A DNA stretch of 6,814 nt from Verrucomicrobiales bacterium (GCA_003452185.1 DMJJ01000563.1:1-6814), one strand, 5' to 3'. Numbered from the stretch's first letter, positions 1 to 6,814 are shown. The notes: generated by a model not told the origin, from the sequence alone. Made by a program: numbers and translations.

Positions 1-2792
1 GCCAGGTTGGCGGCGAGAATGAGGGTGGCGCTCGCCCCCACTCCGGTGTTGGGGCGATCGATCCGCTCGATGGTCGCAAACTCGGCACCGGCGGCCCCCA
101 GCACCCAGACCTGGTCACCGGGCTCGAACGGGGAGTCGACCGAGACCTGAATCCGGTTCCTCGCGGCTGCCGTGGTGGGGTCGAAGAGAGCGGTCAGGGC
201 TCCCTGGTTGGGAGTGATCAGAGCGGCGTAGACGGCATACGGGGCTGCCGAGCTGACACTGAGCAGGATCCGCTCGGCAATCGAGGTCGCTGCCGCAGGG
301 ATCGCGACGCCCCCGGCACTGGTCCAGTTCAGCCCTCCGTCCGCGGTGTGGTAGACACCGTTGTCAGGACCGGCATTCACAAGGGCGACGTAGAAGCTCT
401 TGCCCGTCGCATCCGAGGGGTCGAGCTTGATGTCAGTCACCGTGCCGGCCGGCAGGCCATTGTTCTCCCCCGCATCATCCGGGCCGTTCTTACGGTCGTT
501 GTCCAGACCATCCAGGAAGTTGCCGGAGACTTTTCCAAACACCCCGTTCCCGCCATCCGTGCTCTGCATCAACCCGCCCATGATTTGGCCGGCCGCGGGC
601 CCAAACGGGGTGGCATCGCTTCCCACGAACACCAGACGCCCGGTCCCCTGAACGATGCTGGTCGGCACGATCACATGGATCGAGCGCCCCTGATCCGCAA
701 ACACGCTGGGGAAGATCTTCCACGTAGCCCCGCCGTCGCTGCTTTTCATCAGCCCGATGGTTCTCCCCCCGGCGCCGGAGCTGCTCGCCTGGCCGGTACC
801 CGCCCAGACAACCTTGGAGTCAACCGGGTCGACGGCGATGGCGGTGACGGAAAGCGACGGGAACTGGTCGGTCAGGGGAGTCCAAGCGGGCCGCTCGGTC
901 GGATCGGCGGCATCCGTCAGACCGTTCCCGTTATTATCGATCCCGTCGGAAGCCCAGTTCGCCTGGGTCGTCTTCCAGATCCCACCCCCGGCAGTGCCTA
1001 CATAGATGACATTCGAGTCCTTGGGGTCGACGGCAACGGAGGTGATGGCCCCCGACACGGTGTTCGTCGTGATTCCGGACACTTGCCCCCCGTTGACCGC
1101 CGTGGGCCCCTGGGCAACCCAGTCCGGCACCCCTTGGGTAAAGACGACTCCCCCCGCGAAACCGGTCGAATTCAGGGAGGCCCCCCCAAGGGCGGCGGTC
1201 TGGATCTGGGTGAAGCTGAAGACCTCGGGCCCCCCCGAGGTGGCAATGCTGAGAGTGGTGGCGTTCAGCGTCAGTGCCGAGCCAGTCGACGCCGCCAGGG
1301 TGTTCACCCCCGCCCCCCCGGTGAGGCTGACCGTCCCGGCATAGTTCGGGAGGGCCTCGACCGTAATCTTGTCGTCCCCAGGCCCCCCGTCGATCGTCAG
1401 GGAGCTGGTCGGATTGCTGAAGGTGTGGGACTCGAACGTGCCATTCTCGCTCTCGATGGTGAGCTGGGCCCCCGTCGGACCATTCCGGAGGCGGATCAGG
1501 TCGGCCGACCCGGTCCCGGTGAAGACCCGGTTCGTAACGGTGGTGTTGTCGGTAATCGGCTCCATCCCGGAGTAGGTCACCGTCTGGCCATCGAGGTCGA
1601 TGAACCCGGAGTCGGGACCGGTCGTCCGGTAAACCACAGTATCGTACGTGGCGTCCGTCAGGATCACGCTGTCAAACCCGCCAACCCCCCCCTGGAGCGC
1701 ACCACTCAGAATCCCCGCCCCGGAAAGGACAAAGGTATCCTGGTTGCCGTCCGCCCCCACAAGATTCTCAACCCCGACAAAGGAAAGCCCGAGGACGTTT
1801 CCCGAATCCCGCCCGGTGACATTCCAGCGGATGCTTCCCGCCGGACCCTGGATGGAGTCGGAGCCCCCTGCCCCGTCAAAGGTGAAAGCGCCCGGGAGAC
1901 CGGCAGCCAAGGTCGGCAAGTCGGTGGCCAGAAGCAGCAGCGTGTCGGAGCCCGAGCCACCACGGATGGCCAAGCGCTGCAGACCCGCAGCGGGGAGTCC
2001 TCCGGCGAGCGTCAGGGAGTGGGAACGGGGGGACGATTCGTTGGCAGCGGTGTCGAGGGTGAGGTCCGTGACACCATGAAGAGAGAGGGACTCAAAGGCA
2101 GAGCCGTTGGCCGTGCCGGTGAGCGTAATTTCACCAGAACCAGAACCTGTTATCACGACGGTATCTAGACCGTCGGGTGTGGAAACGAGCGTCTTTCCGT
2201 CCGCGGTCTGCACCACACTGCAGCTCGCGAGGGTAGAAGCAGGAGGAGGCGCCGGAGGACCGTTGGCGGCCGCGAGGGAATCCACCAATTGACCCGCCAT
2301 CGGCCCGTTGGCGGTGTCGGCAGGAGCGCCGGTCGGAGAGGAAATATCCTGAAGGGTGACGATCGACCGCCGGGGTGCGATCCACACGGGAGCCACCTGA
2401 GCGGAGGCCAGAGAGGCGTCGGCCGAAGCCGGAGAATCAGAGGTCGCCGGAGAAGGAAGTCCGACCGCAGGATCGGTCACGGCGACCGCCCCGTTTTCCC
2501 CAACGGGCCCGGCGACCGTGGAGGGGGCGACAGACACAGGAGGCGTCGATGGGAGGTCGCCAAAGAGGTCCACGGAATCCCCTGCACTCCCCGCACCCCA
2601 GGAGGAGGAGTCAGACTGTGACCCGGGGGAGACCTGGATCTGCTCGGACGGCTGACTGAGGGAAGCCGGGAGGGAGTCCACAGCGGACAGCGAGCCGAGC
2701 GTTGTGGGGGAGATCGGGACCGGGGAAACGGAAAGCAACACTCGAGGCTCGAGAGCCTCAAGTTCGAATCGGTTTCCGGCGATCTTACTCAT
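1..2792 (-). CDS. LEPR-XLL giant surface/secreted protein with RTX-like repeats and BNR/Asp-box propeller (C-terminus outside window)
   Basis: No stop occurs in this frame from the ATG at 2792 to the left edge, giving 930 complete codons; the C-terminus is missing. Residues 9-21 read FELEALEPRVLLS, the LEPR-XLL motif found at the N-terminus of very large PVC-group proteins. Residues 22 to about 185 are a Ser/Pro/Ala-rich linker. Residues about 205-560 are Gly/Asp-rich beta modules with RTX-like turns (GGSGSD 278-283, ENLVGADGNQDTFV 342-355, DGGPGDD 468-474). From about 575 the repeats resemble sortilin/sialidase propellers: two VDPxDSxVxxxGT blades near 588-600 and 654-666, and Asp-boxes SSDGGATW (684-691) and TADGGLNW (816-823). 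EF-hand-like loops lie at 619-630 and 764-773. Export and calcium-stabilised extracellular binding are inferred; no sialidase catalytic residues were identified, so no enzyme activity is claimed. There is no classical signal peptide and no clear Shine-Dalgarno. An in-frame ATG at 2828 is an alternative start, preceded by an in-frame TAG. Confidence 0.9.
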   Translation of the reverse strand, partial: MSKIAGNRFELEALEPRVLLSVSPVPISPTTLGSLSAVDSLPASLSQPSEQIQVSPGSQSDSSSWGAGSAGDSVDLFGDLPSTPPVSVAPSTVAGPVGENGAVAVTDPAVGLPSPATSDSPASADASLASAQVAPVWIAPRRSIVTLQDISSPTGAPADTANGPMAGQLVDSLAAANGPPAPPPASTLASCSVVQTADGKTLVSTPDGLDTVVITGSGSGEITLTGTANGSAFESLSLHGVTDLTLDTAANESSPRSHSLTLAGGLPAAGLQRLAIRGGSGSDTLLLLATDLPTLAAGLPGAFTFDGAGGSDSIQGPAGSIRWNVTGRDSGNVLGLSFVGVENLVGADGNQDTFVLSGAGILSGALQGGVGGFDSVILTDATYDTVVYRTTGPDSGFIDLDGQTVTYSGMEPITDNTTVTNRVFTGTGSADLIRLRNGPTGAQLTIESENGTFESHTFSNPTSSLTIDGGPGDDKITVEALPNYAGTVSLTGGAGVNTLAASTGSALTLNATTLSIATSGGPEVFSFTQIQTAALGGASLNSTGFAGGVVFTQGVPDWVAQGPTAVNGGQVSGITTNTVSGAITSVAVDPKDSNVIYVGTAGGGIWKTTQANWASDGIDNNGNGLTDAADPTERPAWTPLTDQFPSLSVTAIAVDPVDSKVVWAGTGQASSSGAGGRTIGLMKSSDGGATWKIFPSVFADQGRSIHVIVPTSIVQGTGRLVFVGSDATPFGPAAGQIMGGLMQSTDGGNGVFGKVSGNFLDGLDNDRKNGPDDAGENNGLPAGTVTDIKLDPSDATGKSFYVALVNAGPDNGVYHTADGGLNWTSAGGVAIPAAATSIAERILLSVSSAAPYAVYAALITPNQGALTALFDPTTAAARNRIQVSVDSPFEPGDQVWVLGAAGAEFATIERIDRPNTGVGASATLILAANL
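474..503 (-). other. Second, degenerate EF-hand-like acidic loop within the left gene
   Basis: This stretch encodes residues 764-773 (DNDRKNGPDD), preceded by DGL as the first loop is preceded by DGI. Compared with the loop at 903-938 it has one extra residue before the NG pair, so the exact EF-hand spacing is broken. It again lies between an Asp-box-like element (STDGG, residues 744-748) and a new blade core (VTDIKLDP). It is probably a diverged copy of the same insertion. Confidence 0.4.
720..743 (-). other. Asp-box (BNR) motif within the left gene
   Basis: Residues 684-691 read SSDGGATW, an exact match to the S-x-D-x-G-x-T-W Asp-box consensus of BNR/sialidase-type beta-propellers. A second match, TADGGLNW, is encoded at 324-347 (residues 816-823). 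A partial one, STDGG followed by V/F, lies between them. In known families this motif is structural, forming a beta-hairpin turn on propeller blades, and does not by itself imply catalysis. Confidence 0.75.
903..938 (-). other. EF-hand-like calcium loop within the left gene
   Basis: This stretch encodes residues 619-630, DNNGNGLTDAAD. It fits a 12-residue EF-hand-type loop with D at position 1, N at 3, N at 5, G at 6, D at 9 and D at 12. It lies between a propeller blade ending in GGGIWKTT and the next blade core (SVTAIAVDP), so it appears to be an inter-strand insertion. Calcium binding is inferred from the pattern only. Confidence 0.6.
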
Positions 2793-2934
2793 ACTACCGT
2801 GGGCATACGACGTCTCAGGATCCCCCATGAACGAGGAGAGTCCCTAGCCATCACCGCGGAAAGTGCGAACACAGTAAGAGGTTCAGGCTCGAGAAACAAG
2901 TCGGATTCGGAGGTGGTGAGGGGTTTTTTTGTGA

Positions 2935-2950
2935 CCTGGATTTGTCCAGG
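2935..2950. repeat. Short perfect inverted repeat (6-bp arms, 4-nt loop)
   Basis: The arms CCTGGA and TCCAGG flank the loop TTTG. A T7 tract lies just upstream on the plus strand, so it is on the wrong side for an intrinsic terminator; on the minus strand it reads as A7. The element sits about 145 bp upstream of the left gene's start, so a protein-binding site or a 5'-leader hairpin is possible. The function is not shown. Confidence 0.4.
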
Positions 2951-3145
2951 GACAGGACAGGAGAGAGCTCACCCGGTCGAGGGGTGCGGAGGGGATCGGG
3001 GAGGAGCCGCCGCACCAATTCCGGCCAGTCGAACCCGCCCGGATCGGGGGACCATCCGACGCAAAGGGGGGCCCCCTCGAGCGGTGCCGGAGGCAGCGAA
3101 GGTCACTTGAAATCGAGTCCCCCGGCGGTCGGAAAGTTGCGGGAC

Positions 3146-3162
3146 GCGACGTCTCACGTCGC
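3146..3162. repeat. Perfect inverted repeat, 7-bp arms with 3-nt loop (possible operator or hairpin)
   Basis: The arms GCGACGT and ACGTCGC flank CTC. The stem can be extended by GGG (3141-3143) pairing with CCC (3163-3165) across a two-base AC bulge. It lies about 175 bp before the kinase start and is followed by a C9 tract, not a T tract, so it is not a Rho-independent terminator. It could be a regulator operator, a leader hairpin or one copy of a dispersed REP-like repeat; the window has only one copy, so these cannot be separated. Confidence 0.5.
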
Positions 3163-3335
3163 CCCTGACTCCCCCCCCCATCACCCTCGGTCGATCGGGC
3201 TGTCTGGCTCTGGTGAAGTCTTCCCCTTCCCCCCCACCCAACAGGTCGGGGTTCCGGGTTGCCCCGGGGAGTGGCCTGTGGTCTGATGTGCTGAGCTGAG
3301 AAACCGTGACAACTCCAACCCCCTCTTCGGACACG

Positions 3336-6300
3336 ATGCCCCAGGGAATCTGCAGTGCCTGCGGATCCCCGCTTCGTGCCGGGGTGGTGTCAGGGCTCTG
3401 TCCAGCCTGCCTCCTCAGCCACGCCCTGGACCCTCAGCCGGTGCCCCCCGACGCCGGGAGGCCCCGCCTGATCGGCCCGTTTGAGGTTCTGGAGGAGGTC
3501 GCCCGCGGAGGGATGGGAATCATCTACCGGGCCCGGGAAACCCCGCTCAATCGCATCGTGGCCCTCAAGCTCCTCAAGGGGGGGGGATGGGCTACACAGG
3601 AGGCGCTGGAACGGTTCCACACCGAAGCCAGGGCCGCCTCCTCCCTCATCCACCCCCACATCGTCCCCGTCTACGCTTTCGGGGAGGCTGATGGCAACTG
3701 GTACATCGCCATGCGGCTGATCGAGGGGGGGTCCCTGGCCTCCTGGCGAAGCCGGCGGGGCCGGCTCGGAGCCCAGGTCCCTGAAGAGGGAAGGCAACCC
3801 TCCGGAGGGCCCCTGGGTCTTGAGGCCCAGCGGACCGCGGCCCTCATCCTCCGGAAGTTGGCCGAGGCGGTTCATTACGCCCATCAGCATGGCGTCCTTC
3901 ACCGCGATCTGAAGCCGGAGAACGTGCTGATTGACCCCTCGGGGGAACCGTTCCTGACCGACTTCGGGCTCGCACGGCTCACCGAGGGGGACGCCATGGT
4001 CACCGCGTCCCATGCCTCCCTGGGGACCCCGGCGTACCTCGCCCCGGAGGTGGCGCTCCTGGGGGCCGCACGCGCCACCGTGCGAACCGATGTCTACGGG
4101 CTGAGTGCCCTGTTCTACGAACTGCTGGTCGGATGCCCCCCATTCACCGCGGCCACCCCGCTGGAAGTGATCCGGCGGGTGACGGACACCGAGCCAACCG
4201 CGCCGCGGCGGATTGTGCCGACCTTGGATCGGGACCTGGAAACGATCTGCCTCAAGGGGTTGAAGAAAGACCCGGCGGATCGCTACCCCTCCTGCGAGGC
4301 GCTCGCCGCCGACCTCGACCGGTGGCTCAGCGGGGAGCCGATCGAGGCGCGCCCGGCCGGGCCGCTGGAGCGGACGGTCAAATGGGCGAAACGTCGACCG
4401 GCGCTGGCCTCCCTCCTAAGCCTTCTCGGAATCTCCCTTCTGGTCAACGCGGTCGGCTCCTGGAAGGTCAGCCACGACCTTCGGGTGGCCGGGGAGCGGC
4501 AGCGGCAGTCGCTCGTGGCCCTCAACCATGAGACCGCGAGCCGACTCCTGGCCCAGAACGACCCCGCGGGCGCACTCGCCGCACAGCTCACAACCCTGCG
4601 GCTCGATTCCCCCGACCCCGAGAGGGAGCGGATGGACCGATGTCGGCTCGGGCTCCTGATTCCGGAACTCCCAAGGCTTGTGCACGTGTGGAATCACACC
4701 GCCGCAGCCAACACCGTGGCCTTCAGCCCCGACGGGCGACAACTCCTCTCGGCCGGCGCCGATGGCACGGCACGGCTCTGGAACCGGGAGTCCGGGACCG
4801 CCGGCACCGTGCTCCCCCATCCGCAGGAGGTCGCCCAGGCCCTCTTCAGCCCGGATGGGAAACGGATCCTGACCCTCTGTCGCGACGGGCGTGCCCGTTG
4901 CTGGAGCACCGAGGGGGGGGCGCTGCTCAACCCGGGATGGCCCCTGCGGCTCTCGGACTACCACATGCCGGTGAGCCCCGCCGCCTGCTTCAGCCCCGAT
5001 GGCACGCGGGTGATCGTGCCCACCCCCGGTGGGGTGACCCTCTGGGACGCCGTCACGGGAGGCCCGGTCTACCCGCCGTACGAGGGGGAAGGCCCCTGCA
5101 ACCAGGCCTCGTTCAGCGCGGATGGATCCAAGGCTCTCTCCGTGCACCAGAACGGCGCCGTCTGCGTCTGGGAGTTCGGTCCCTGGGGGGCTCGACCCGG
5201 CCCAAAGCACCGGCATCGCGTGACGGCCCTTTACGGGGCGTTTTCCCCGGATGGACGGCAGGTGGTTTCGGTGGCCGAGGATGCCGCGGCCTTCATCTGG
5301 GACCCCCGGACGGGAGAGACCCTGGCCCCGCCCCTACGCCATGAGTCGCAGCTTCGCTTGGCCCAGGCCCTCTACAGCCCCGACGGCCGCTTTCTCATCA
5401 CCGTCTCGTTCGACAACTCGGTTCGAGTCTGGGATGCCCGCACCGGCACAGAGGTCTCCCGTTTCATCGGTCACCGTCGCGGGGTGACCGTCGCCCGGTG
5501 GAGCCCCTCGGGGGACCGGGTTCTCACGGCGAGCTTCGACGGGACCGCACGACTCTGGGACCCTGCGAGCGGGAGCCCCGTCGGCCCCCTGCTCCACCAC
5601 AGCCGGTACGTCGTCGACGCGGCCTTCTCCCCCGACGGCAGGGAAATCGCAACCGCCTGCCTGGATGGCACCGTCCGTCTATGGGCCCTGGGATCCGGGC
5701 CCGCCACGGCGCAGCTGGGCGACCTGCACGGCATCGCCCTGGCGTTCCACAGCCCGGATGGGTCCCTGGTGGCCTGCGATCCCGGGAACGGGAAGCTCCG
5801 GGTGTTTCACACCACCGAGGGGCTGGCGCCCGCAGGCCCCGTGCTGCCCCACTCCTCCCCCGTCGCACAGGCTTGCTTCTCCCCCTCGGGTGGACTCCTC
5901 GGAACGATCACCGAGTCGGGGGAAGCCCAGATCTGGGACCTGACTCGCGCCTCACCGCTGCTCCCCTCCCCGATGCGCCCCAGGATGCGGCTCACCGCGG
6001 CGGGGATGAATCCCTCGGGAACCGAGTTCGCGGTCGCCGGCAGGGAGGCGTCGGGGCCCCGGCACCATGAGATCATTCTCTGGAACACCCAGACCCTGGT
6101 TTCCAGACGGTTCACCACCCCCCCGGGGGAGGAGGTCAACAACATCGAATTCCACCCGGACGGGAGGTCGATCGTCACCAGCACTCCGCTGGGCCGGGTG
6201 CGGTTCTGGGATCTCGCGACTGGCGGAGAGCAACCCCCGGCCTTGAATCTCTCGACCGAAGCGGGCAAGGCGAGGGTGAGTCCCGATGGGCAGACGCTCG

Positions 6301-6814
6301 CGACCGTGACCGCGCCGACGGGATTCGGCCCGGGCGAGGGAGTCTTCTGGTCGATGCGGACGCGCCGTCCCGTGGCCCAGCCGATGCGGCATGAGGACGG
6401 GGTCAGCATCTGCCTCTTTACCCCCTCGGGAACCGGCTTTGCAACCGGGGCTGAGGATGGCACCGCGCGGGTTTGGAGCGTCCCGTCGGGGCGGCCGATT
6501 ACCCCTCTGATGCAGCACGAGCACACGATCCGGGTGCTTCGCTTCAGCCCGGACGGGACCCTTCTCGCCACCCTCACCACCCGGGGTGAGGTGCGGTTGT
6601 GGGATGCCGCCACGGGGGTTCCCCTGATGGCCTCGTTCACCGTCGGCAGCGGCGTCGCGTCGATGGCCTTCCCGGAGCACACCACCGAGTTCCAGGTCAT
6701 CGGGAGGGACGGGCTCGTGCGGCGTTGGGACTACGCCCCAAGCCGCGCCTCAACGGAGGCGTTGGAGCAGCTCTCCCAGAGTTTGAACGCCACGATCGGC
6801 AAGGAGGGGGCCGT
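3336..6814 (+). CDS. Membrane-anchored Ser/Thr protein kinase with C-terminal WD40 propellers (C-terminus outside window)
   Basis: The frame is open from the ATG at 3336 to the right edge (1159 codons). Residues 6-25 hold C6-x2-C9 and C22-x2-C25, a zinc-knuckle-like module common in PVC kinases. The kinase domain (about 45-332) has all key elements: glycine loop ARGGMG 56-61 (first Gly is Ala), VALK with Lys78, helix-C Glu97, HRDLKPEN with Asp191 and Asn196, DFG with Asp209, GTPAYLAPE 230-238, TDVYG 251-255 and Arg316. It should be an active Hanks-type kinase. A hydrophilic insert covers about 138-166. Basic KWAKRRP (349-355) precedes a hydrophobic helix at about 356-375, suggesting a cytoplasmic kinase and an exported C-terminus. 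A helical linker (about 385-445) leads to 16 WD40 repeats (448-1132). The last residues (TEALEQLSQSLNATIGKEG) resemble the helical tail following such propellers, so the stop is probably not far beyond the edge. No clear Shine-Dalgarno is present. An in-frame GTG at 3306 is an alternative start, limited by TGA at 3297. The substrate is unknown. Confidence 0.93.
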   Translation, partial: MPQGICSACGSPLRAGVVSGLCPACLLSHALDPQPVPPDAGRPRLIGPFEVLEEVARGGMGIIYRARETPLNRIVALKLLKGGGWATQEALERFHTEARAASSLIHPHIVPVYAFGEADGNWYIAMRLIEGGSLASWRSRRGRLGAQVPEEGRQPSGGPLGLEAQRTAALILRKLAEAVHYAHQHGVLHRDLKPENVLIDPSGEPFLTDFGLARLTEGDAMVTASHASLGTPAYLAPEVALLGAARATVRTDVYGLSALFYELLVGCPPFTAATPLEVIRRVTDTEPTAPRRIVPTLDRDLETICLKGLKKDPADRYPSCEALAADLDRWLSGEPIEARPAGPLERTVKWAKRRPALASLLSLLGISLLVNAVGSWKVSHDLRVAGERQRQSLVALNHETASRLLAQNDPAGALAAQLTTLRLDSPDPERERMDRCRLGLLIPELPRLVHVWNHTAAANTVAFSPDGRQLLSAGADGTARLWNRESGTAGTVLPHPQEVAQALFSPDGKRILTLCRDGRARCWSTEGGALLNPGWPLRLSDYHMPVSPAACFSPDGTRVIVPTPGGVTLWDAVTGGPVYPPYEGEGPCNQASFSADGSKALSVHQNGAVCVWEFGPWGARPGPKHRHRVTALYGAFSPDGRQVVSVAEDAAAFIWDPRTGETLAPPLRHESQLRLAQALYSPDGRFLITVSFDNSVRVWDARTGTEVSRFIGHRRGVTVARWSPSGDRVLTASFDGTARLWDPASGSPVGPLLHHSRYVVDAAFSPDGREIATACLDGTVRLWALGSGPATAQLGDLHGIALAFHSPDGSLVACDPGNGKLRVFHTTEGLAPAGPVLPHSSPVAQACFSPSGGLLGTITESGEAQIWDLTRASPLLPSPMRPRMRLTAAGMNPSGTEFAVAGREASGPRHHEIILWNTQTLVSRRFTTPPGEEVNNIEFHPDGRSIVTSTPLGRVRFWDLATGGEQPPALNLSTEAGKARVSPDGQTLATVTAPTGFGPGEGVFWSMRTRRPVAQPMRHEDGVSICLFTPSGTGFATGAEDGTARVWSVPSGRPITPLMQHEHTIRVLRFSPDGTLLATLTTRGEVRLWDAATGVPLMASFTVGSGVASMAFPEHTTEFQVIGRDGLVRRWDYAPSRASTEALEQLSQSLNATIGKEGA
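4677..6731 (+). repeat. Sixteen tandem WD40 repeats within the kinase gene
   Basis: Each unit runs about 40-45 residues, with a core FSPDG turn and an ending such as DGTARLW, NSVRVWD or GEVRLWD. I count 16 units by eye between residues 448 and 1132. Most are regular. The eleventh and thirteenth carry short insertions before their W residue (GREASGPRHHEIILW; TAPTGFGPGEGVFW), and the ninth ends in VF instead of VW. Related codons (TTCAGCCCCGAYGG and variants) recur at DNA level, but third positions differ, so the repeats look old. WD40 propellers act as protein- or ligand-binding platforms; here probably the extracytoplasmic input domain. Confidence 0.85.

Larger units (their letters stand above)
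2793..3335. other. Divergent intergenic region with no supported gene
   Basis: This gap separates the start codons of two divergent genes and must contain the regulatory sequences of both, unless either is read from much farther away. It holds a T7 tract (2924-2930), a C9 tract (3171-3179) and perfect inverted repeats at 2935-2950 and 3146-3162. Short open frames cross it on both strands, but their translations are low-complexity Arg/Gly/Pro/Ser sequence without recognisable domains. No consensus sigma-70 promoter stands out and neither start codon has a good Shine-Dalgarno. Planctomycete-type promoters are often not recognisable by eye. Confidence 0.7.

Noticed and set aside
720..743. Sialidase enzyme activity for the left protein, based on Asp-boxes
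   Set aside because: Asp-boxes are structural and occur in many non-enzymatic propellers; no sialidase arginine triad or FRIP-type motif was seen in the visible part.
348..2168. A 606-codon open frame on the plus strand, antisense to the left gene
   Set aside because: The translation is Gly/Arg/Pro/Asp-rich without domains, while the minus-strand frame is open throughout and gives a recognisable LEPR-XLL/propeller protein. Long antisense frames are expected in G+C-rich genes.
2869..2908. Weak sigma-70-like promoter for the left gene (TTGTTT, 17-nt spacer, TACTGT on the minus strand)
   Set aside because: Only about six of twelve consensus positions match, which is close to what chance gives in a region of this size.
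2924..2950. T7 tract plus hairpin as an intrinsic terminator
   Set aside because: The T tract precedes the hairpin on the plus strand and becomes an A tract after it on the minus strand. No gene ends here in either direction.
2969..3334. A 121-codon minus-strand frame and overlapping plus-strand frames in the intergenic region
   Set aside because: Low-complexity Arg/Gly/Pro/Ser translations with no recognisable motif, no ribosome binding site, and mutual overlap on both strands.
3390..4013. A 207-codon minus-strand frame across the kinase domain
   Set aside because: It is antisense to an intact kinase core with all catalytic motifs, and its own translation is Gly/Pro-rich with no domain.
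5807..6700. Long minus-strand frames (297 and 242 codons) across the WD40 region
   Set aside because: They are shadows of the repeated WD40 codons; the plus-strand frame is clearly the coding one.
4677..6731. DNA-level repeats in the kinase 3' half as a CRISPR-like or mobile repeat array
   Set aside because: The periodicity matches in-frame WD40 units with diverged third positions; there are no identical repeats or spacers.

Overview
The window is high in G+C (roughly two thirds by eye) and holds two large, divergently transcribed genes. Both are cut off by the window edges, and a non-coding gap of about 540 bp separates them. Each carries a signature of the Planctomycetota/Verrucomicrobiota (PVC) group. 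The left gene starts with a LEPR-XLL motif (LEALEPRVLLS). The right gene is a membrane-anchored Ser/Thr kinase with an N-terminal CxxC...CxxC knuckle and a very long WD40 C-terminus. The kinase's post-domain segment (GEPIEARP... then KWAKRRPALA before a membrane helix) is typical of planctomycete and related kinases. Genus-level assignment is not possible from this sequence.

Left region (1-2792, minus strand): one uninterrupted frame of 930 codons that runs off the left edge. It reads as a LEPR-XLL N-terminus, then a Ser/Pro/Ala-rich linker, then glycine/aspartate-rich beta-repeat modules resembling degenerate RTX/adhesin repeats. These are followed by a BNR/Asp-box (sortilin- or sialidase-like) propeller region with EF-hand-like calcium loops inserted. 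It is probably a giant surface or secreted protein. Long open frames on the opposite strand across this region are shadows.

Centre (2793-3335): a divergent intergenic region with two perfect short inverted repeats and two homopolymer tracts. There is no convincing gene, promoter or terminator.

Right region (3336-6814, plus strand): an STPK-WD40 gene of 1159 codons, open at the right edge. Order: zinc-knuckle-like N-terminus, intact kinase domain, single membrane helix, short helical linker, then 16 WD40 repeats by my count. The positive charges before the helix suggest a cytoplasmic kinase and an extracytoplasmic propeller.

Working together: the shared intergenic region and opposite orientation make co-regulation possible, but nothing in the sequence demonstrates a functional link. 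No tRNA, rRNA, CRISPR array or mobile element was seen. I see no clearly novel system here. The most unusual points are the 16-blade architecture, the EF-hand-like loops inside the Asp-box region, and a nine-G tract next to the catalytic lysine codon.
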